Source: Dromiciops gliroides (taxonomy: Eukaryota > Chordata > Mammalia > Microbiotheria > Microbiotheriidae). Taken from it: a stretch of DNA of 64,000 bases. Where the stretch lies: the NCBI RefSeq assembly GCF_019393635.1, contig NC_057866.1, forward strand, positions 10,302,223 through 10,366,222, in the 5' to 3' direction. Every line of letters starts with the position of its first letter. The stretch's first letter is position 1. This document shows positions 12,501-22,336 of the stretch, one piece after another. The notes beneath the pieces were generated by a model that saw nothing but the letters and a program-made list of their open reading frames with translations, made no database searches and was not told where the DNA came from. The position numbers were made by a program, and so were the translations under genes.

Positions 12501-15433
12501 AGGGTGTACATCGGGTCCTTCTGGTCCCACCCCCTCCTCATCCCAGACAACCGGAAGCTCTTTGAAGCCGAGGAGCAGGATCTCTTCAAGGACATCCAGT
12601 CACTGCCCCGCAACGCTGCCCTCAGGAAGCTTAATGACCTGATCAAGAGAGCCCGGCTGGCCAAGGTAAGCTCGAGGTTGGGGGGGGGGGGGCGGGGGGG
12701 GCGGGCGCCGAGGCCAGACCAGGCAGTTGGAGCACTGAAGCCTCGTCGGCATGCTCACCACATGCCATGATAAATGGGGACTGGGGGACTGTGCGACTGT
12801 GCGTGTGAGTGGATTAGAAAGCATGTCCCGGACCTTGTTGTCAAGAGCAGAAACGTTGGCTACAGGTGGTGACACTCAATGAAAGCAGGACTGCTTGGCT
12901 TGAATGAGTTACTTGGTATAAATCAAGCAGGATTGAACAGAATTTTCTGGAAGAACTGGTCCTTGTGGAGTTTACAGTGGAACTGGGAGAACAAGACCAG
13001 CTCCCCCAATGAGAAGATAAGCGGGGAGGGGCAGCGCAGAAAGGAGAGCGTTGGTTCTGGCGTTGTTCCTGAGATGGGGGCTCCACAGGTCACCAGGCAA
13101 TCTGAGGGAAGGGGGTGGAGTTGGCAGCACCAGCCCTCCAGGGCCTGGAGAGACGCCTGGTGAGAAGAACTTTTCAGGCCTCTTTGGGAATGAGAGTTCT
13201 TGACCCGGTGCTGTTGACGGTGGCCCAGAGTTGTGGTGGCTTGTCCCTTCTCTGCCAGGGCCCCTGTGGCCTCTGACCTTCCACTGCTCCTTGGCCCCCT
13301 TGGAGGTGGCAGCTGGGATAGAGCCAGAGAGTGGGCTTGAGATGGTGGATACAGGTCAGAGGATGTGGCTTTATTCCCTCTGATGGAAGCTGATCGTTTT
13401 CTAGGTAGAGGCCAAACAGCCCGTTCTCATTCTCTGCCCCTGGTCTACTGGTCAGTGTGATCGGCCAAGCCGTTCACAGACCTTCATATGGATCCAGGGC
13501 TGGCATGGGTCCTGACCCGAGGCCATTCTGACCCCGTGCAGCTGGGAAGACCTCTGGGTTCTTGACTCAGCTGAAGTTCACACCCTTTCAAGGACTCCCA
13601 GGCTAGAGTTCTTGCCTCTTCTTGCCCTGCCGTGTGGTGGGTAGACTGTGGACTGTGGGTAGCAAAGTGCCCCTGGCATTCATCTCTAGCTGCTTGAGTG
13701 TGGCCGATTTTGCCCCGGCACCGTGTGCCACCCGTCTAGGGGCCTCCTGACCACAGCCCAGCGCACAGTGGGTCAGCATTCAGAGCCTGGCCACACTGGG
13801 CCTGGCCCCTAGTCACCGTTTGGTAGGGCTGAGCAGTCTCAGGGCAGGGCTGATCCTGGGACGGGATCTAGTCTCTTTGCTGGCTGAAGATGAAGAAACA
13901 AGGTGTGTCTGCACTTAGATGAGTCCTCCTCTTAATGGCAGGAGGCATAAGTGGAGGGATTAAGGCTTGGATAAACTGCAGAGAAGTACCCAGTGCTTCC
14001 GTCTTGGTCCTCTCCTCAGGCCATCCCACCTCCAAGCACTGATTCATCTAAGAGCAGCTCCTTAGTGCTTCGAGGAGGAATGTGTTTGGCCTGAGGGAAG
14101 GCTGGTCCTCTTCCCTGGCACTGAAGATTTTCCGTGTTTTCTCAGCCTCGGTGACTATGACGCACTGTCTCTGGTCAGCAGAGGTCTCTGCCCTGCCCTG
14201 GAGCCCGCCAGCAGAAGTGGCAGCCTGGGCCGTCCCTCTGGGCAGGGTCACTGTTGGGTTTGGCATCAGGAGAGGCACTGGGGGTGTTGACTGTGTTTTC
14301 CTGTGCCTTAGGTCCATGCGTACATCATCAGCTCCCTCAAGAAAGAGATGCCCAACATGTTTGGGAAGGAGAGCAAGAAGAAGGAGCTGGTCAGCAATCT
14401 GGGAGAGATCTACCAGAAGATCGAGCGAGAGCACCAGATCTCTCCCGGGGATTTCCCAAGCCTTCGGAAGATGCAGGTAGGTCTGCCGAGGAGGGGCTGG
14501 CTCCTCTGGGCCTGCAGGGGCCACGGGAAGGAGCAGCCTTTCCCTGGAGCCAGCACTGGCTCCCCTGCCTCATTCGTCATTGGCATGAGCTTCAGGTCAG
14601 GATGGCCTACCCCAGCATCAGAAGAGGGATGTCTCAGGCTACAGTCTGACCCATCTGTCGTGGCCTCACGCTCAACAGGCCGTTTGCCCCTTCCTCCCAT
14701 TGGTTTTATCTCCTGAGTAGCGTAGAGAGAGTAGCGTGCCTCTAGTCCCCTGCTCTGGCCGTGGCAGAGCCGGCCTTGGAGCCGCAATGGCTTTGGATTC
14801 GGCGTGACAGAGCTCAAGCCGTGACCCGTTAACCCTTTGTTCTGAGGAGCTGACTGCTCCAGGACGCTTGACTGGGCCCAAAGTCATGGTGACTCCCTCT
14901 TCCCACAGGAATTGCTGCAGACTCAGGACTTCAGTAAATTCCAGGCCCTGAAGCCCAAGCTCTTGGACACCGTGGACGACATGCTCTCCAAAGACATCGC
15001 TCGGTTGATGGTGATGGTGCGCCAGGAGGAGTCCCTCATGCCCTCACAGGCTGTGAAGGGCGGCGCCTTTGACGGCACCATGAATGGGCCCTTTGGCCAC
15101 GGCTACGGAGAGGGGGCCGGAGAGGGCATCGACGACGTGGAGTGGGTGGTGGGCAAGGACAAGCCCACGTACGACGAGATCTTCTACACTCTGTCTCCTG
15201 TCAATGGCAAGATTACAGGCGCCAGTGCCAAGAGAGAGATGGTGAAATCCAAGCTGCCCAACACGGTCCTGGGGAAGATCTGGAAACTGGCCGACGTGGA
15301 CAAAGACGGGCTGCTGGATGATGAAGAGTTTGCCCTGGCCAACCACTTGATCAAGGTCAAGTTGGAAGGGCACGAGCTCCCCGCTGACCTGCCCCCGCAC
15401 CTCGTCCCTCCCTCCAAGCGGAGGCACGAGTGA
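432..15433 (+). CDS. EHD1: EHD1, last four coding exons (5' part lies outside the window)
   Basis: EHD1 is a dynamin-like membrane ATPase that tubulates membranes and drives exit of cargo from the endocytic recycling compartment. The in-window exons (432-529, 12253-12665, 14312-14476, 14909-15433) join in frame to 399 codons and TGA 15431-15433. With the family length of 534 residues they begin near residue 136. Visible are DTPG (G3, about D153), NKAD (G4, about 219-222), the helical region ending in the second exon-rich part, and a C-terminal EH domain with the EF-hand loop [13 protein letters not shown] (about 489-501). The C-terminus SKRRHE and the [18 protein letters not shown] linker fit EHD1 rather than EHD2-4, from memory of the family. 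All acceptors are AG and all donors GT. The P-loop exon is upstream of position 1. CDC42BPG follows in the same orientation, as in human. Confidence 0.96.
1944..2092 (-). mobile_element. Marsupial tRNA-derived SINE (MIR/CORE-like, WSINE1-type), antisense
   Basis: Read on the - strand it starts GGGCAGCTAGGTGG, passes through the GTGTGACCCTGGGCAAGTC core and ends in a 16-base A tail. A short target duplication (ttatcatc) flanks it at 1933-1940 and 2094-2101. Confidence 0.9.
3520..4680 (+). mobile_element. L1 LINE fragment: probable 5'UTR plus ORF1
   Basis: An L1 ORF1 relic begins at ATG 4061. Its frame runs to 4495 with a coiled-coil-like charged segment (about 4220-4440) and continues in another frame at 4470-4652 with [16 protein letters not shown], the start of the ORF1 RNA-binding region. 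The frame break sits at the A8 run near 4450. Upstream 3520-4060 is probably its 5'UTR, by position only. RT-bearing ORF2 is not present next to it. Confidence 0.75.
4699..5080 (+). mobile_element. 5'-truncated L1 3' end, nested in older L1 sequence
   Basis: It contains the very end of ORF2 and the 3'UTR, with an A-rich tail at about 5050-5080. An 18-base duplication with one mismatch, AAGAATAAAAACGCCCCA at 4681-4698 and AAGAATAAAAACACCCCA at 5081-5098, flanks it, so it is a separate insertion. The same 3'UTR family occurs at 26561-27161 and antisense at 21206-21967 and 33639-34720. Confidence 0.85.
5185..5262 (+). pseudogene. Possible ancient LINE reverse-transcriptase remnant
   Basis: One + frame reads [16 protein letters not shown], resembling the conserved G-x-KQGC block of RTE/CR1/L2-type reverse transcriptases. 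Only this short motif is recognisable, so the family is uncertain. Confidence 0.3.
9189..9310 (+). repeat. Old L2/MIR-like repeat remnant
   Basis: Contains the typical string CCTACTATGTGTTAGGTGCTGGGG followed by diverged 'agatgaagcagg...cttcaggaagttgatgttct' style sequence. It is ancient and heavily diverged. Confidence 0.5.
10908..11062 (-). mobile_element. Marsupial SINE, antisense, with 14-bp target duplication
   Basis: Full-length element with its poly(A) at 10908-10924 on the - strand. Perfect duplication TGGCTTGTCCTCTT at 10896-10909 and 11063-11076 marks a relatively young insertion. Confidence 0.93.
11410..12150 (-). mobile_element. Divergent antisense L1 3' portion, interrupted by a SINE
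   Basis: The order of landmarks matches the better-preserved antisense L1 at 33639-34720: 3'UTR-like start, 'cattcccatgtgttcatat', a 'ggggcatcc' block and 'attgctttccagaacggtcat...cacagctccacca'. It is much more diverged, so it is an older copy. A SINE splits it at 11641-11786. Confidence 0.65.
11641..11786 (-). mobile_element. Marsupial SINE, antisense
   Basis: Full-length copy beginning CGGCTAGGTGGCAC on the - strand and ending in an A tail. Short duplication TTCACTTTTT at about 11635 and 11788. It lies inside the old L1. Confidence 0.9.
12253..12665 (+). CDS. EHD1: EHD1 coding exon (413 nt), G4 region and helical domain
   Basis: Acceptor AG 12251-12252, donor GTAAGC from 12666. The first two bases complete the Gly codon and 137 codons follow, ending ...KRARLAK in phase 0. 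NKADQIE is the G4 nucleotide-specificity motif. [11 protein letters not shown] and [17 protein letters not shown] belong to the EHD helical/membrane-binding part. Confidence 0.97.
12666..14311 (+). other. EHD1: EHD1 intron (1.6 kb)
   Basis: No repeat family recognised. A G-rich run (about 12679-12706) sits just inside the donor and could form G-quadruplex-like structure in the transcript. Nothing else supportable. Confidence 0.8.
14312..14476 (+). CDS. EHD1: EHD1 coding exon (165 nt)
   Basis: Acceptor AG 14310-14311, donor GTAGGT from 14477. Exactly 55 codons, phase 0 at both ends, from [15 protein letters not shown] to FPSLRKMQ. This is the helical region before the linker to the EH domain. 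Confidence 0.97.
14477..14908 (+). other. EHD1: EHD1 last intron (432 nt)
   Basis: Short intron with clear GTAGGT donor and TTCCCACAG acceptor. No repeats seen. Confidence 0.85.
14909..15433 (+). CDS. EHD1: EHD1 terminal coding exon with EH domain
   Basis: Acceptor AG 14907-14908, stop TGA 15431-15433. It has 174 codons, from [11 protein letters not shown] to SKRRHE. The first half is the helical domain and linker. The last ~90 residues form the EH domain that binds NPF peptides, with one EF-hand-like loop containing DKDG and DDEEF. Confidence 0.97.
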   Translation, partial: ELLQTQDFSKFQALKPKLLDTVDDMLSKDIARLMVMVRQEESLMPSQAVKGGAFDGTMNGPFGHGYGEGAGEGIDDVEWVVGKDKPTYDEIFYTLSPVNGKITGASAKREMVKSKLPNTVLGKIWKLADVDKDGLLDDEEFALANHLIKVKLEGHELPADLPPHLVPPSKRRHE

Positions 15434-16950
15434 CGGCCGCCCCTCCCCCGCCGGGAGGGGGTCAGAAGCTGGGGGGGAGGGGTCCCATTCTCAGCGCTCT
15501 CTTGCCGTGTCTGTTCCATAAAGACCTCACTAACAGATGGGTTTTTGCAGCTCTCGAAAAGGAAAATCACCATTTAAAAAAAAATATTCCAAGCCTGGTG
15601 GGGAGACAGGCAGCACTTGTCAATGTTGGAATTCTGTGCACAAGAACTATGGATATTTTTAATATATGAAGTTAGAGGCAGTATTCTTTCTTGCTCCCTC
15701 CCCCGTGTGTGCCCTCCAGCCCCACCCCCAGTGAGCCCGGTCCCACCCTCTGGCTGTTGGTACAGTGTCCCCCAAGAGCCAGACCCCAGGGTCTCTGGAA
15801 GGAGCTTCCTTCTTCCCCGCCTCTGGCTGCATGGCCACAACCCCCTAGTCCTTTCCTGGGGCCCCTGGTCTGAGTCTTCTCCCGGCCAGCAGCGAGCACT
15901 GGTCAGACACTAGTGGCCGGAGGGGGCTGGTCCCGTGCAGCAGACCTCTGGCCTCTGAAGTCTGTCTGCACACTGGCCACAGATTGGAGCGGTGACGAGC
16001 AGGCCGCCCCTCCCTCTTTGTTCTTGAATTCACGTGGTACTCGTGCCTTCACCCACACCTTGTCCCCAGCACTGGCTCTCCCACTCAGGCACTCTTGGTT
16101 CTTTCCCTTCTTTCCCAGAGACCTCACCTGTATCACACCAGCTGAGATGCTCCAGGACCTTCCGTAGCTTTCATCCCCGCCTGGGAAGGCCCCAAAGCCC
16201 CCGTGGGTTACGTCTTCTCAAGAAAACCAACTAGTTGGTGGTTGGTTTTTTTTTATATACTCGACTTCCAATTCCTGGAAGTTTCTGGCCACTTGGAGAA
16301 CAGCTGTGTTATTGATTCCCTTTGTACAAGCACCGACCTTTATAAGAGCAGCTGTGGAGGTCACCCTGGTCTGGGAGTCATTGATGTTCCACTTAAGACC
16401 CTCTGAGTCAAAATGGCGCCTGCCCGTGGCCCTTGGCGTCCCAAGTGTCTGCTCCTTGGCAGTTTGAGAGAAGGCTCATGAGCATCATGTGCTGTGGTGA
16501 CCCGAGGGCACTGGGGCACCTGGCATCCCTGTATACCGGGGTGGTTGGAAACCAACCCCAGGGCTTCAGAGCATTGAGATAAGCCCTGTGCCTGCTCTCC
16601 CAGTTTGTTGGGTAGACCCGGTTGTCTCTGAGGTGCTGAGCAGGACCAGTCCGGATGGCTTCCTGTCCTTCAAAGGTGCCTCCCCTCCTCCCTATGCTCA
16701 TAGAATCAGGGCTTTGGGAGCCTTGAGGTGGTGGCCATGGCCTGCTGGGTCACAGTAGCCCTGAGATTCCAAGACACTGCCCTGCCCGGCCTCTGGCCTT
16801 CTGGAAATCCCTACCTTCTGCCGGGTCCAGAGCCTCCAGAAAATGGCGGCTGGACTGGCCACCTCATTCCATAGGGGTTAAGTGTGGGTGGAGATTGCTT
16901 TTGGGGGGTGTGCTCATCTCTTAATAAAAGGGTCTTATTTATACTCACAT
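15434..16950 (+). other. EHD1: Probable EHD1 3'UTR
   Basis: About 1.5 kb after the stop has no recognisable repeat and no gene. A canonical AATAAA lies at 16923-16928 in an AT-rich context, which is the best polyadenylation candidate I can see. A weaker CATAAA is at about 15518. The end is inferred and could shift by tens to hundreds of bases. AT-rich patches near 15576-15670 and 16240-16330 fit UTR sequence. Confidence 0.55.
16923..16928 (+). terminator. EHD1: Candidate EHD1 polyadenylation signal AATAAA
   Basis: Canonical hexamer 1.49 kb past the EHD1 stop and the first AATAAA in the downstream flank on my reading. Cleavage would fall roughly 10-30 bases further on. Confidence 0.5.
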
Positions 16951-18480
16951 GTGGAAAACCTGAAAAAAATGAAGATTTTTTTTCTTGCATTAAAAAAAGA
17001 AAAATAGTTCCCAAGCTGTTTGCTGGTGATCATTTGCACATCTCTGGATACTGGATGCTGGGACTGGAGACCTCTCCTTGCTGAAATTCTGGGGGGTGGC
17101 TATCTGCTTTACAAGCTAGCCTACTGTTGGGTCCCATTCAAGATGGGCTAGCGGAGAAAGGGGGGAGGGGGTGGAATGGGGCCTCTGCATTCCATCTCAG
17201 CCTGGCTCCCCTGTGGCCTTAGCCGGAGGGGTGGGGATCCCTAGGGAGCTGTGGGCCGGGGCTGCATTAGGAAGAGGAGACAACAAGGAATCATTTATTG
17301 GGCCCTTACAGACATCTGGCTCCATGTTAGGCAGCCCAGGGCCTCTGTCTCCTGTAGACTCAGAAGAGATTTTTATCAGGAGCTTAGCCTAAATATGTGA
17401 CATTTTTGTATAATCTACCACTAATTATAGCATCCTAATGATAGCTCGCTAATTATAAGTGTTTGGGAGGGCGGGTCTGAAGGAGCAACAATGGCCCACA
17501 TCTCCATGACACCTAAAAGTTCTGAGAAGGAATGGCTATCGCTACAAACCCCTGAAGCAGGGGATACTATCGTGCCCATTCCTCAGATGAGAAAGCAGGT
17601 GATATCTTAGGGTCCCAGCTCCAAAGCACTTCCGGCAACAACCCAGAGAGCTGGGGAGTTAAAATGTTGGACCCATTTTGCAGATGACAGAACAAGGATT
17701 TGGGCTCAGATTCTTGGTCTCAGCCAAATCCCATTCCAGTTCTTTGGGTGGGGAGTTTGGGCAAATTCAGGTGAGTAGATACTGTTCGACTTGAGTGGGA
17801 AGAGAAAGATGGATATGAGAAAAGGGGCTTTGAAGGCCAGTGTGGGTGCCAGGTCTGGAGTGGGGATGAGAGGAGCCTGTTGGCTCCCATTTGAATATTG
17901 GGCTCGATACTGAGGGTGCCCTCTGGCTCCAAACTGTTTACATCCAGTTGACTTAAGACAGGCTAAGTCAGGGTTAGTGTTGGGAGCAAGCTGACATGCA
18001 GGGATGGTCAAGGGCCTGAGCTCGCACCTTCCTGAGGCCCCTCCACCATCAGGAGGAGAAACAGGAACCCACCTGCCTGTCAGGGCAGCTGGTGATGGCC
18101 TCCTAAGACCCTACAGTTGGCCAACAGCAGCCTGAACTCTGGGGCAAGGGGCTGCAATAGAAAACAGGAGGCCAGGATGTCTCACTGGGCAGTCCAGCAT
18201 CACTTGGGACTCTGGAACCAGGGAGAGCAGAGTGTTGGTGCCAACCCTCTCCACCTCACCTGATGTGCCAATGGGACTCTTTTCTTGAAACCTTCCACCA
18301 AATGAGTTGTCCTAAAGCATTATTGATAGGCAACACACAGATCCAAACAGCTGGAGTCTGGGAGGGCAGAACCAATATCCAATTTATTCATGGATCTTCA
18401 ACAGGCTGCCATTGTTAGGTCCAGTAACACTTCATTTTCATCCTTTATGGTCAGATAATTTGATTAAGAAGTCTTTTACA
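16951..18480. other. Intergenic, start of EHD1-CDC42BPG interval
   Basis: No gene. Weak MIR/L2-like traces at about 17285-17340 and 17555-17640 and a short AT-rich patch at 17395-17460. The rest appears unique. Confidence 0.7.
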
Positions 18481-18632
18481 GGGGCAGCTAGGTAGCACAG
18501 TGAATAGAGCGCGACCCTGGATTCAGGAGGACCTGAGTTCAAATCCAGCCTCAGACAATTGACACTTACTAGTTGTGTGACCCTGGGCAAGTCAGTTAAC
18601 CCTCATTGTCCCGCAAATTAAAAAAAAAAAAA
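18481..18632 (+). mobile_element. Marsupial SINE, first copy of a duplicated block
   Basis: Starts GGGGCAGCTAGG and ends in AAATT plus A13. The 16-base duplication TAAGAAGTCTTTTACA at 18465-18480 and 18639-18654 flanks it. The whole block recurs downstream. Confidence 0.93.
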
Positions 18633-18781
18633 TCTTGCTAAGAAGTCTTTTACAAAGGAAAGGAAGACTTAGCCACAGTCATCATAGTTGTAGTGATGAT
18701 GGTAGTGGTGGTGGTGGAAGAGGAGAAAGAAGAAGAAGTAGATGTAGAAGTAGTAGAAATTTGGAACTAGAAATCTTATAG

Positions 18782-18931
18782 GGGGCAGCTGAGTGGAGCA
18801 GTGGATAAAACACTGGCCCTGGATTCAGGAGGACCTGAGTTCAAATCTGGCCTTAGACACTTGACACTTACTGGCTGTGTGACCCTGGACAAGTCACTTA
18901 ACTCTCATTGCCCTGCAAATTAAAAAAAAAA
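18782..18931 (+). mobile_element. Marsupial SINE, second copy of the duplicated block
   Basis: Shares the GCAAATT-A12 end and the right flank with the 18481 copy but lacks the matching left flank. The body has many substitutions relative to copy 1. Confidence 0.9.
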
Positions 18932-19317
18932 AAGATCTTACTAAGAAGTCTTTTACAAAGGAAAGGAAGACTTAGCCACAGTCATCGTAGTAGAGTGGTG
19001 ATAGTAGTGGTGGTGGTGGTGGAGAAGGAGGAGGACGAAGAAGTAGAAGTAGAAGTAGTAATGGTAGTAGTAGGAGTAGTGCAAATGGAGAAAGGTATAA
19101 ACAAAACTAACCCATCACTAGAGAAATTGCTTTAGGAATCAATGAAATTTGCCTGTTTTCTATTCTTGTTCATTTTGTGTCCTGGTGAACAACTAATCAA
19201 TAAAAATTTGTTAATTACCCCCCCAAAAAAAAAGAAGAGAAGAAAGGAACTGGCTCGGCCACTAACTAACCGTGTGACCCTCGCCAAGGTGCTTCACAAT
19301 TCTATGGGCCTTGGGGA

Positions 19318-19481
19318 CAGCTAGGTGGTGCAGTGGATAGAGCACTGGCCCTGGATTCAGGAGGACCTGAGTTCAAATCCAGCCTCAGACACTTGACACT
19401 GACTAGCTGTGTGACCCTGGGCAAGTCACTTAACCCCCATGCCCCGCCAAAACAAACAAACAAACAAACAAACAAAAACCT
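19318..19481 (+). mobile_element. Marsupial SINE with (CAAA)n tail
   Basis: Body starts GGACAGCTAGGTGG and the tail is a run of AAAC repeats. An imperfect duplication around ACAATTCTAT(g/a)G(g/a)CCT lies before (about 19294) and after (about 19500). Confidence 0.88.
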
Positions 19482-19559
19482 TTAAAAACAGATAAAGGAA
19501 ACAATTCTATAGACCTCGGTTTCTTCCTTGGCAAAATAAAAATAGCACATAGGTAAATC

Positions 19560-19800
19560 AACCAACGTGGATTTTTTAACATTTTATTTTCAGTTTCCAA
19601 TAAATTAAAATCCACCTTCTTTCCCTCCTCCTTTCCCCTCTCCTCCAATTGAAAAAGAAAGGAAAAAAAAAGCCCTTTCAATAGATTTGTATAGTCAAGC
19701 AAAGCAGAGTCTATTATGGGCTGTGTCATATATACACGCACACATACGTGCATACACACTTGCATATGTACACACCTCCTCTGCAGAACTGCCACTTGCC
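19560..19800 (-). mobile_element. Possible antisense LINE 3' end
   Basis: The AT-rich start TTTTTTAACATTTTATTTTC followed by a pyrimidine-rich block resembles the antisense L1 3'UTRs at 21206 and 33639 but is diverged. A CA/TA-rich stretch (19733-19778) follows. Family assignment is tentative. Confidence 0.4.
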
Positions 19801-20194
19801 CCTGTCTGCCAGCAGCTGTGGATAACACTCAACAATTCGCCCTCCAAGATCTCCCGGTCTCAGCAGATTCAGTGTGTTTGAGAGAAGTAAATAAAGGCTG
19901 GGTACAAAGTAAAGAAATACCCGGGGATGGGGGGGCGGCTTTAGTGACTTGGGGGAATCTGGAAAATCCTCTTCAAGGGGGCCCTGGAGACAGGAAAGGG
20001 AGGAGGAGGGGGGACTCCACGAGGTGGGGGAGGGAGAGTGTTCCCGGCTCTGGACGCTTGAGCCAAGGTGTTAGGGAACACTGGGCCACTTTGGCCAGAG
20101 CCAAGAGTATGACAGGAAGTGGCCTACAATCCACTTGGAAAGGTCGGTGGCAGCCGGACTGTGAAGGGCTTGAGATGTTAAAGAGAAGCTTATT

Positions 20195-20318
20195 TTGAAT
20201 TGCTTGAGTTCTTGTGGGTGGGGGGTGAGAATGGAGGGGGGAAGAGAAATTGGAACACAAAGTTTTAAAAAATTGATGTTAAAGTTTTGTCTTTACATAT
20301 ATTTTGGAAAATAAAATT

Positions 20319-20320
<2 letters not shown>
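20195..20320 (+). mobile_element. Short 5'-truncated L1 3'UTR
   Basis: The string TTGAATTGCTTGAGTTCTTG, a G-rich block, 'ttggaacacaaag', 'ttgatgttaaa' and 'ggaaaataaaattct' match the end of the 26561-27161 element. The tail runs directly into a (GA)n microsatellite. Confidence 0.75.
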
Positions 20321-20393
<73 letters not shown>

Positions 20394-20412
20394 AGGGAGG
20401 GAGGGAGGGAGA
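20321..20412 (+). repeat. (GA)n followed by (GGGA)n microsatellite
   Basis: About 33 GA units (20322-20387), then six GGGA units. It begins at the end of an L1 3' end. Confidence 0.95.
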
Positions 20413-21188
20413 AGCTTTTGCAGTTTCCGAGCTAGCATAACTGGAGTTTCTTGGGCAGAATGAGGTATAGCAGCAGATTTTAGGAATCTCCAATCCGCAG
20501 TCATGTTGGGGATGGGCCGGAGGCTGGGAGACCAATTAAACTATGGAAATAGTTCCAAAGCAAAAAGGATCAGGGCTGGGGTAGCGATGGTGCAAGGGGC
20601 CAGAGAGGAGACAGGCTTCGGGGCTGGAGAGTATGTGAGAGCAGCTGATGGGCTGCGGGGGTTGGAGTGGAGAATAACGGACAAGAGTTGAGGTCCCCTT
20701 GTAGCTGATGCTCCGGATGACTAGCAGAAGGTGGCATCCTCAACAGGAGCTGGAGAGAAAGAATGAATTCTGTTTGGGAAATGTTGGTTTGAGATGCCTA
20801 CAAGACAGGGGGGGATGTCCAGAGGCTTTGGGAATCGTCTGGTAGAGAACAATAGCTGAATCCATAGGATCTGCTGAGTTCAAGTCAATGTAAAGAGAGG
20901 GGAGGGTCCAGGCTCCACCCATTCGGAATGGGGCCCTGGGTCTCAGACGATGGACCTACAAAGGAGGGTGAGAAGGAATGTCAAACAGGCCAGAGAGCAG
21001 TGTCACTGGGCATTGGGAGTGGGGAGGGCAGTAGATTTAACCATGAATTGATCTGATGACATGCCCTGGTAATCAGAGAGCTTTCAGTTTAGTTACAGGA
21101 GATAGATGACAAGGGATTGAGAAGAAAGTGAGAGATGAGAGAAAAAGGAAGGAGAGGTATGGATAGTAACTTGAGAGGATGGTGGGAT
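20413..21188. other. Intergenic, nothing recognised
   Basis: Unique-looking sequence without an ORF, repeat family or RNA gene that I can support. Confidence 0.6.
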
Positions 21189-21205
21189 GAAGAGAAAGCT
21201 TTTTT

Positions 21206-21967
21206 TTAAATTAATAAAGTATTTTATTTTTTTCCCATTACATGTAAAGATAGTTCTCAACTTTTGTTTATACAGGCTTTCCAATTTCAGATTTTTCTCC
21301 CTCCCCCCTCTCCTAGACAGCAGGTAATCTGATATAGGTTTTATATATATATATACATAATAACATTAATCCTATTTCTGCATTAGTCATGTTATAAGAG
21401 AAAAATCAGAGCAATGATGAAAAACCTCAAAATAGAAAAAACAACAGCACCAAAAACAAAAGAAATAGTATGGTTCATTCAGCATCTATACTCTACAGTT
21501 CTTTTTTTTTTTTCCTTGGATTTGGAGATTCTCTTCTATCATGAGTTCCCTGGAACTCTTCTGTACCATTGCATTGGTGAGAAGAATATAGTCCATCACA
21601 GTAGATCAACACTCAATGTTCATGATAACTGGGTACAATGTTCTTCTGGTTCTGCTCATCTCACTCATCATCAGCCCATGCAAGACCCTCCAGGTTTCTC
21701 TGAACTCCTCCTGCTCATCATTTCTTACAGCACAATAGTATTCCATTGTATTCATATACCACAACTTGTCCAGCCATTCCCCAATTGATGGGCACCCCCT
21801 CAACTTCCAATTCCTTGCTACCACGTAAAGAGCAGCTATAAATATTTTTGTACATGTGGGTCCCTTTCCCTTTCCATGATTTCTTTGGGAGAAAGACCCA
21901 AAAGTGGTATTTCTGGGTCAAAGGGTATGGACAGCTTTATCGCCCTTTGGGCATAATTCCAAATTGC
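21206..21967 (-). mobile_element. 5'-truncated L1, antisense (ORF2 C-terminus and 3'UTR)
   Basis: On the - strand, 21606-21824 encodes an L1 ORF2 C-terminal piece with LWYMNTMEYYCAVRNDE, followed by the 3'UTR. Flanks GAAGAGAAAGC (21189) and GAAGAGAAAAC (21968) form the target duplication. There is no RT or endonuclease domain, so it is dead. Confidence 0.9.
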
Positions 21968-22029
21968 GAAGAGAAAACTTTTTAAAGGCTACTGAAGATT
22001 GAAGCAGGTTTGTGTCAAGGAGGAACTGA

Positions 22030-22336
22030 GTTGTTTGTCCTTCATTCTCGAAGAGGACCATGACATTGGAGTGATGTTATGACTTGCACTGAATTGGATT
22101 TAAGTGAGGGAGGACTGTGCAAGGTCACCAACCTCACTCCTCCAGAACCATCTGGGTCCAGTGGCAAGATATACATCAGGATGACTGGAGATGGCCCTGG
22201 ATGTTTGAGGCAATTGGGGTTAAGTGACTTGCCCAGAGTCACAAAGCAAGTGTGTCAAGTGTCTGAGGCTGGATTTGAACTCAGATCCTCCTGACTCCAG
22301 AGCCAGTGCTCTATCCATACCACCACCTAGCTGCCC
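22030..22336 (-). mobile_element. Composite marsupial SINE-like repeat
   Basis: The left part (22030-22200) has the phrase TTCATTCTCGAAGAGGACCA and 'tctgggtccagtggcaagat'. The right part (22204-22336) is the common SINE in antisense without its poly(A). The left part recurs alone at 23862-23925, so it is a repeat in its own right. Confidence 0.7.

Larger units (their letters stand above)
18481..19085 (+). repeat. Tandem duplication of a ~300-bp SINE-plus-trinucleotide block
   Basis: Unit 1 (18481-18780) and unit 2 (18781 to about 19085) each contain a SINE, the sequence CTAAGAAGTCTTTTACAAAG, GGAAGACTTAGCCACAGTC, then GTG/GTA/GAA-type trinucleotide repeats. Only unit 1 has the SINE target duplication on its left side. 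The second SINE is therefore a copy made with its flank, not an independent insertion. Confidence 0.88.

Noticed and set aside
18481..18560. tRNA gene
   Set aside because: The tRNA-like head belongs to a SINE with an A tail and target duplication. No intact cloverleaf is seen.
21606..21824. Independent small gene on the - strand
   Set aside because: It is the C-terminal end of L1 ORF2 inside a truncated L1.
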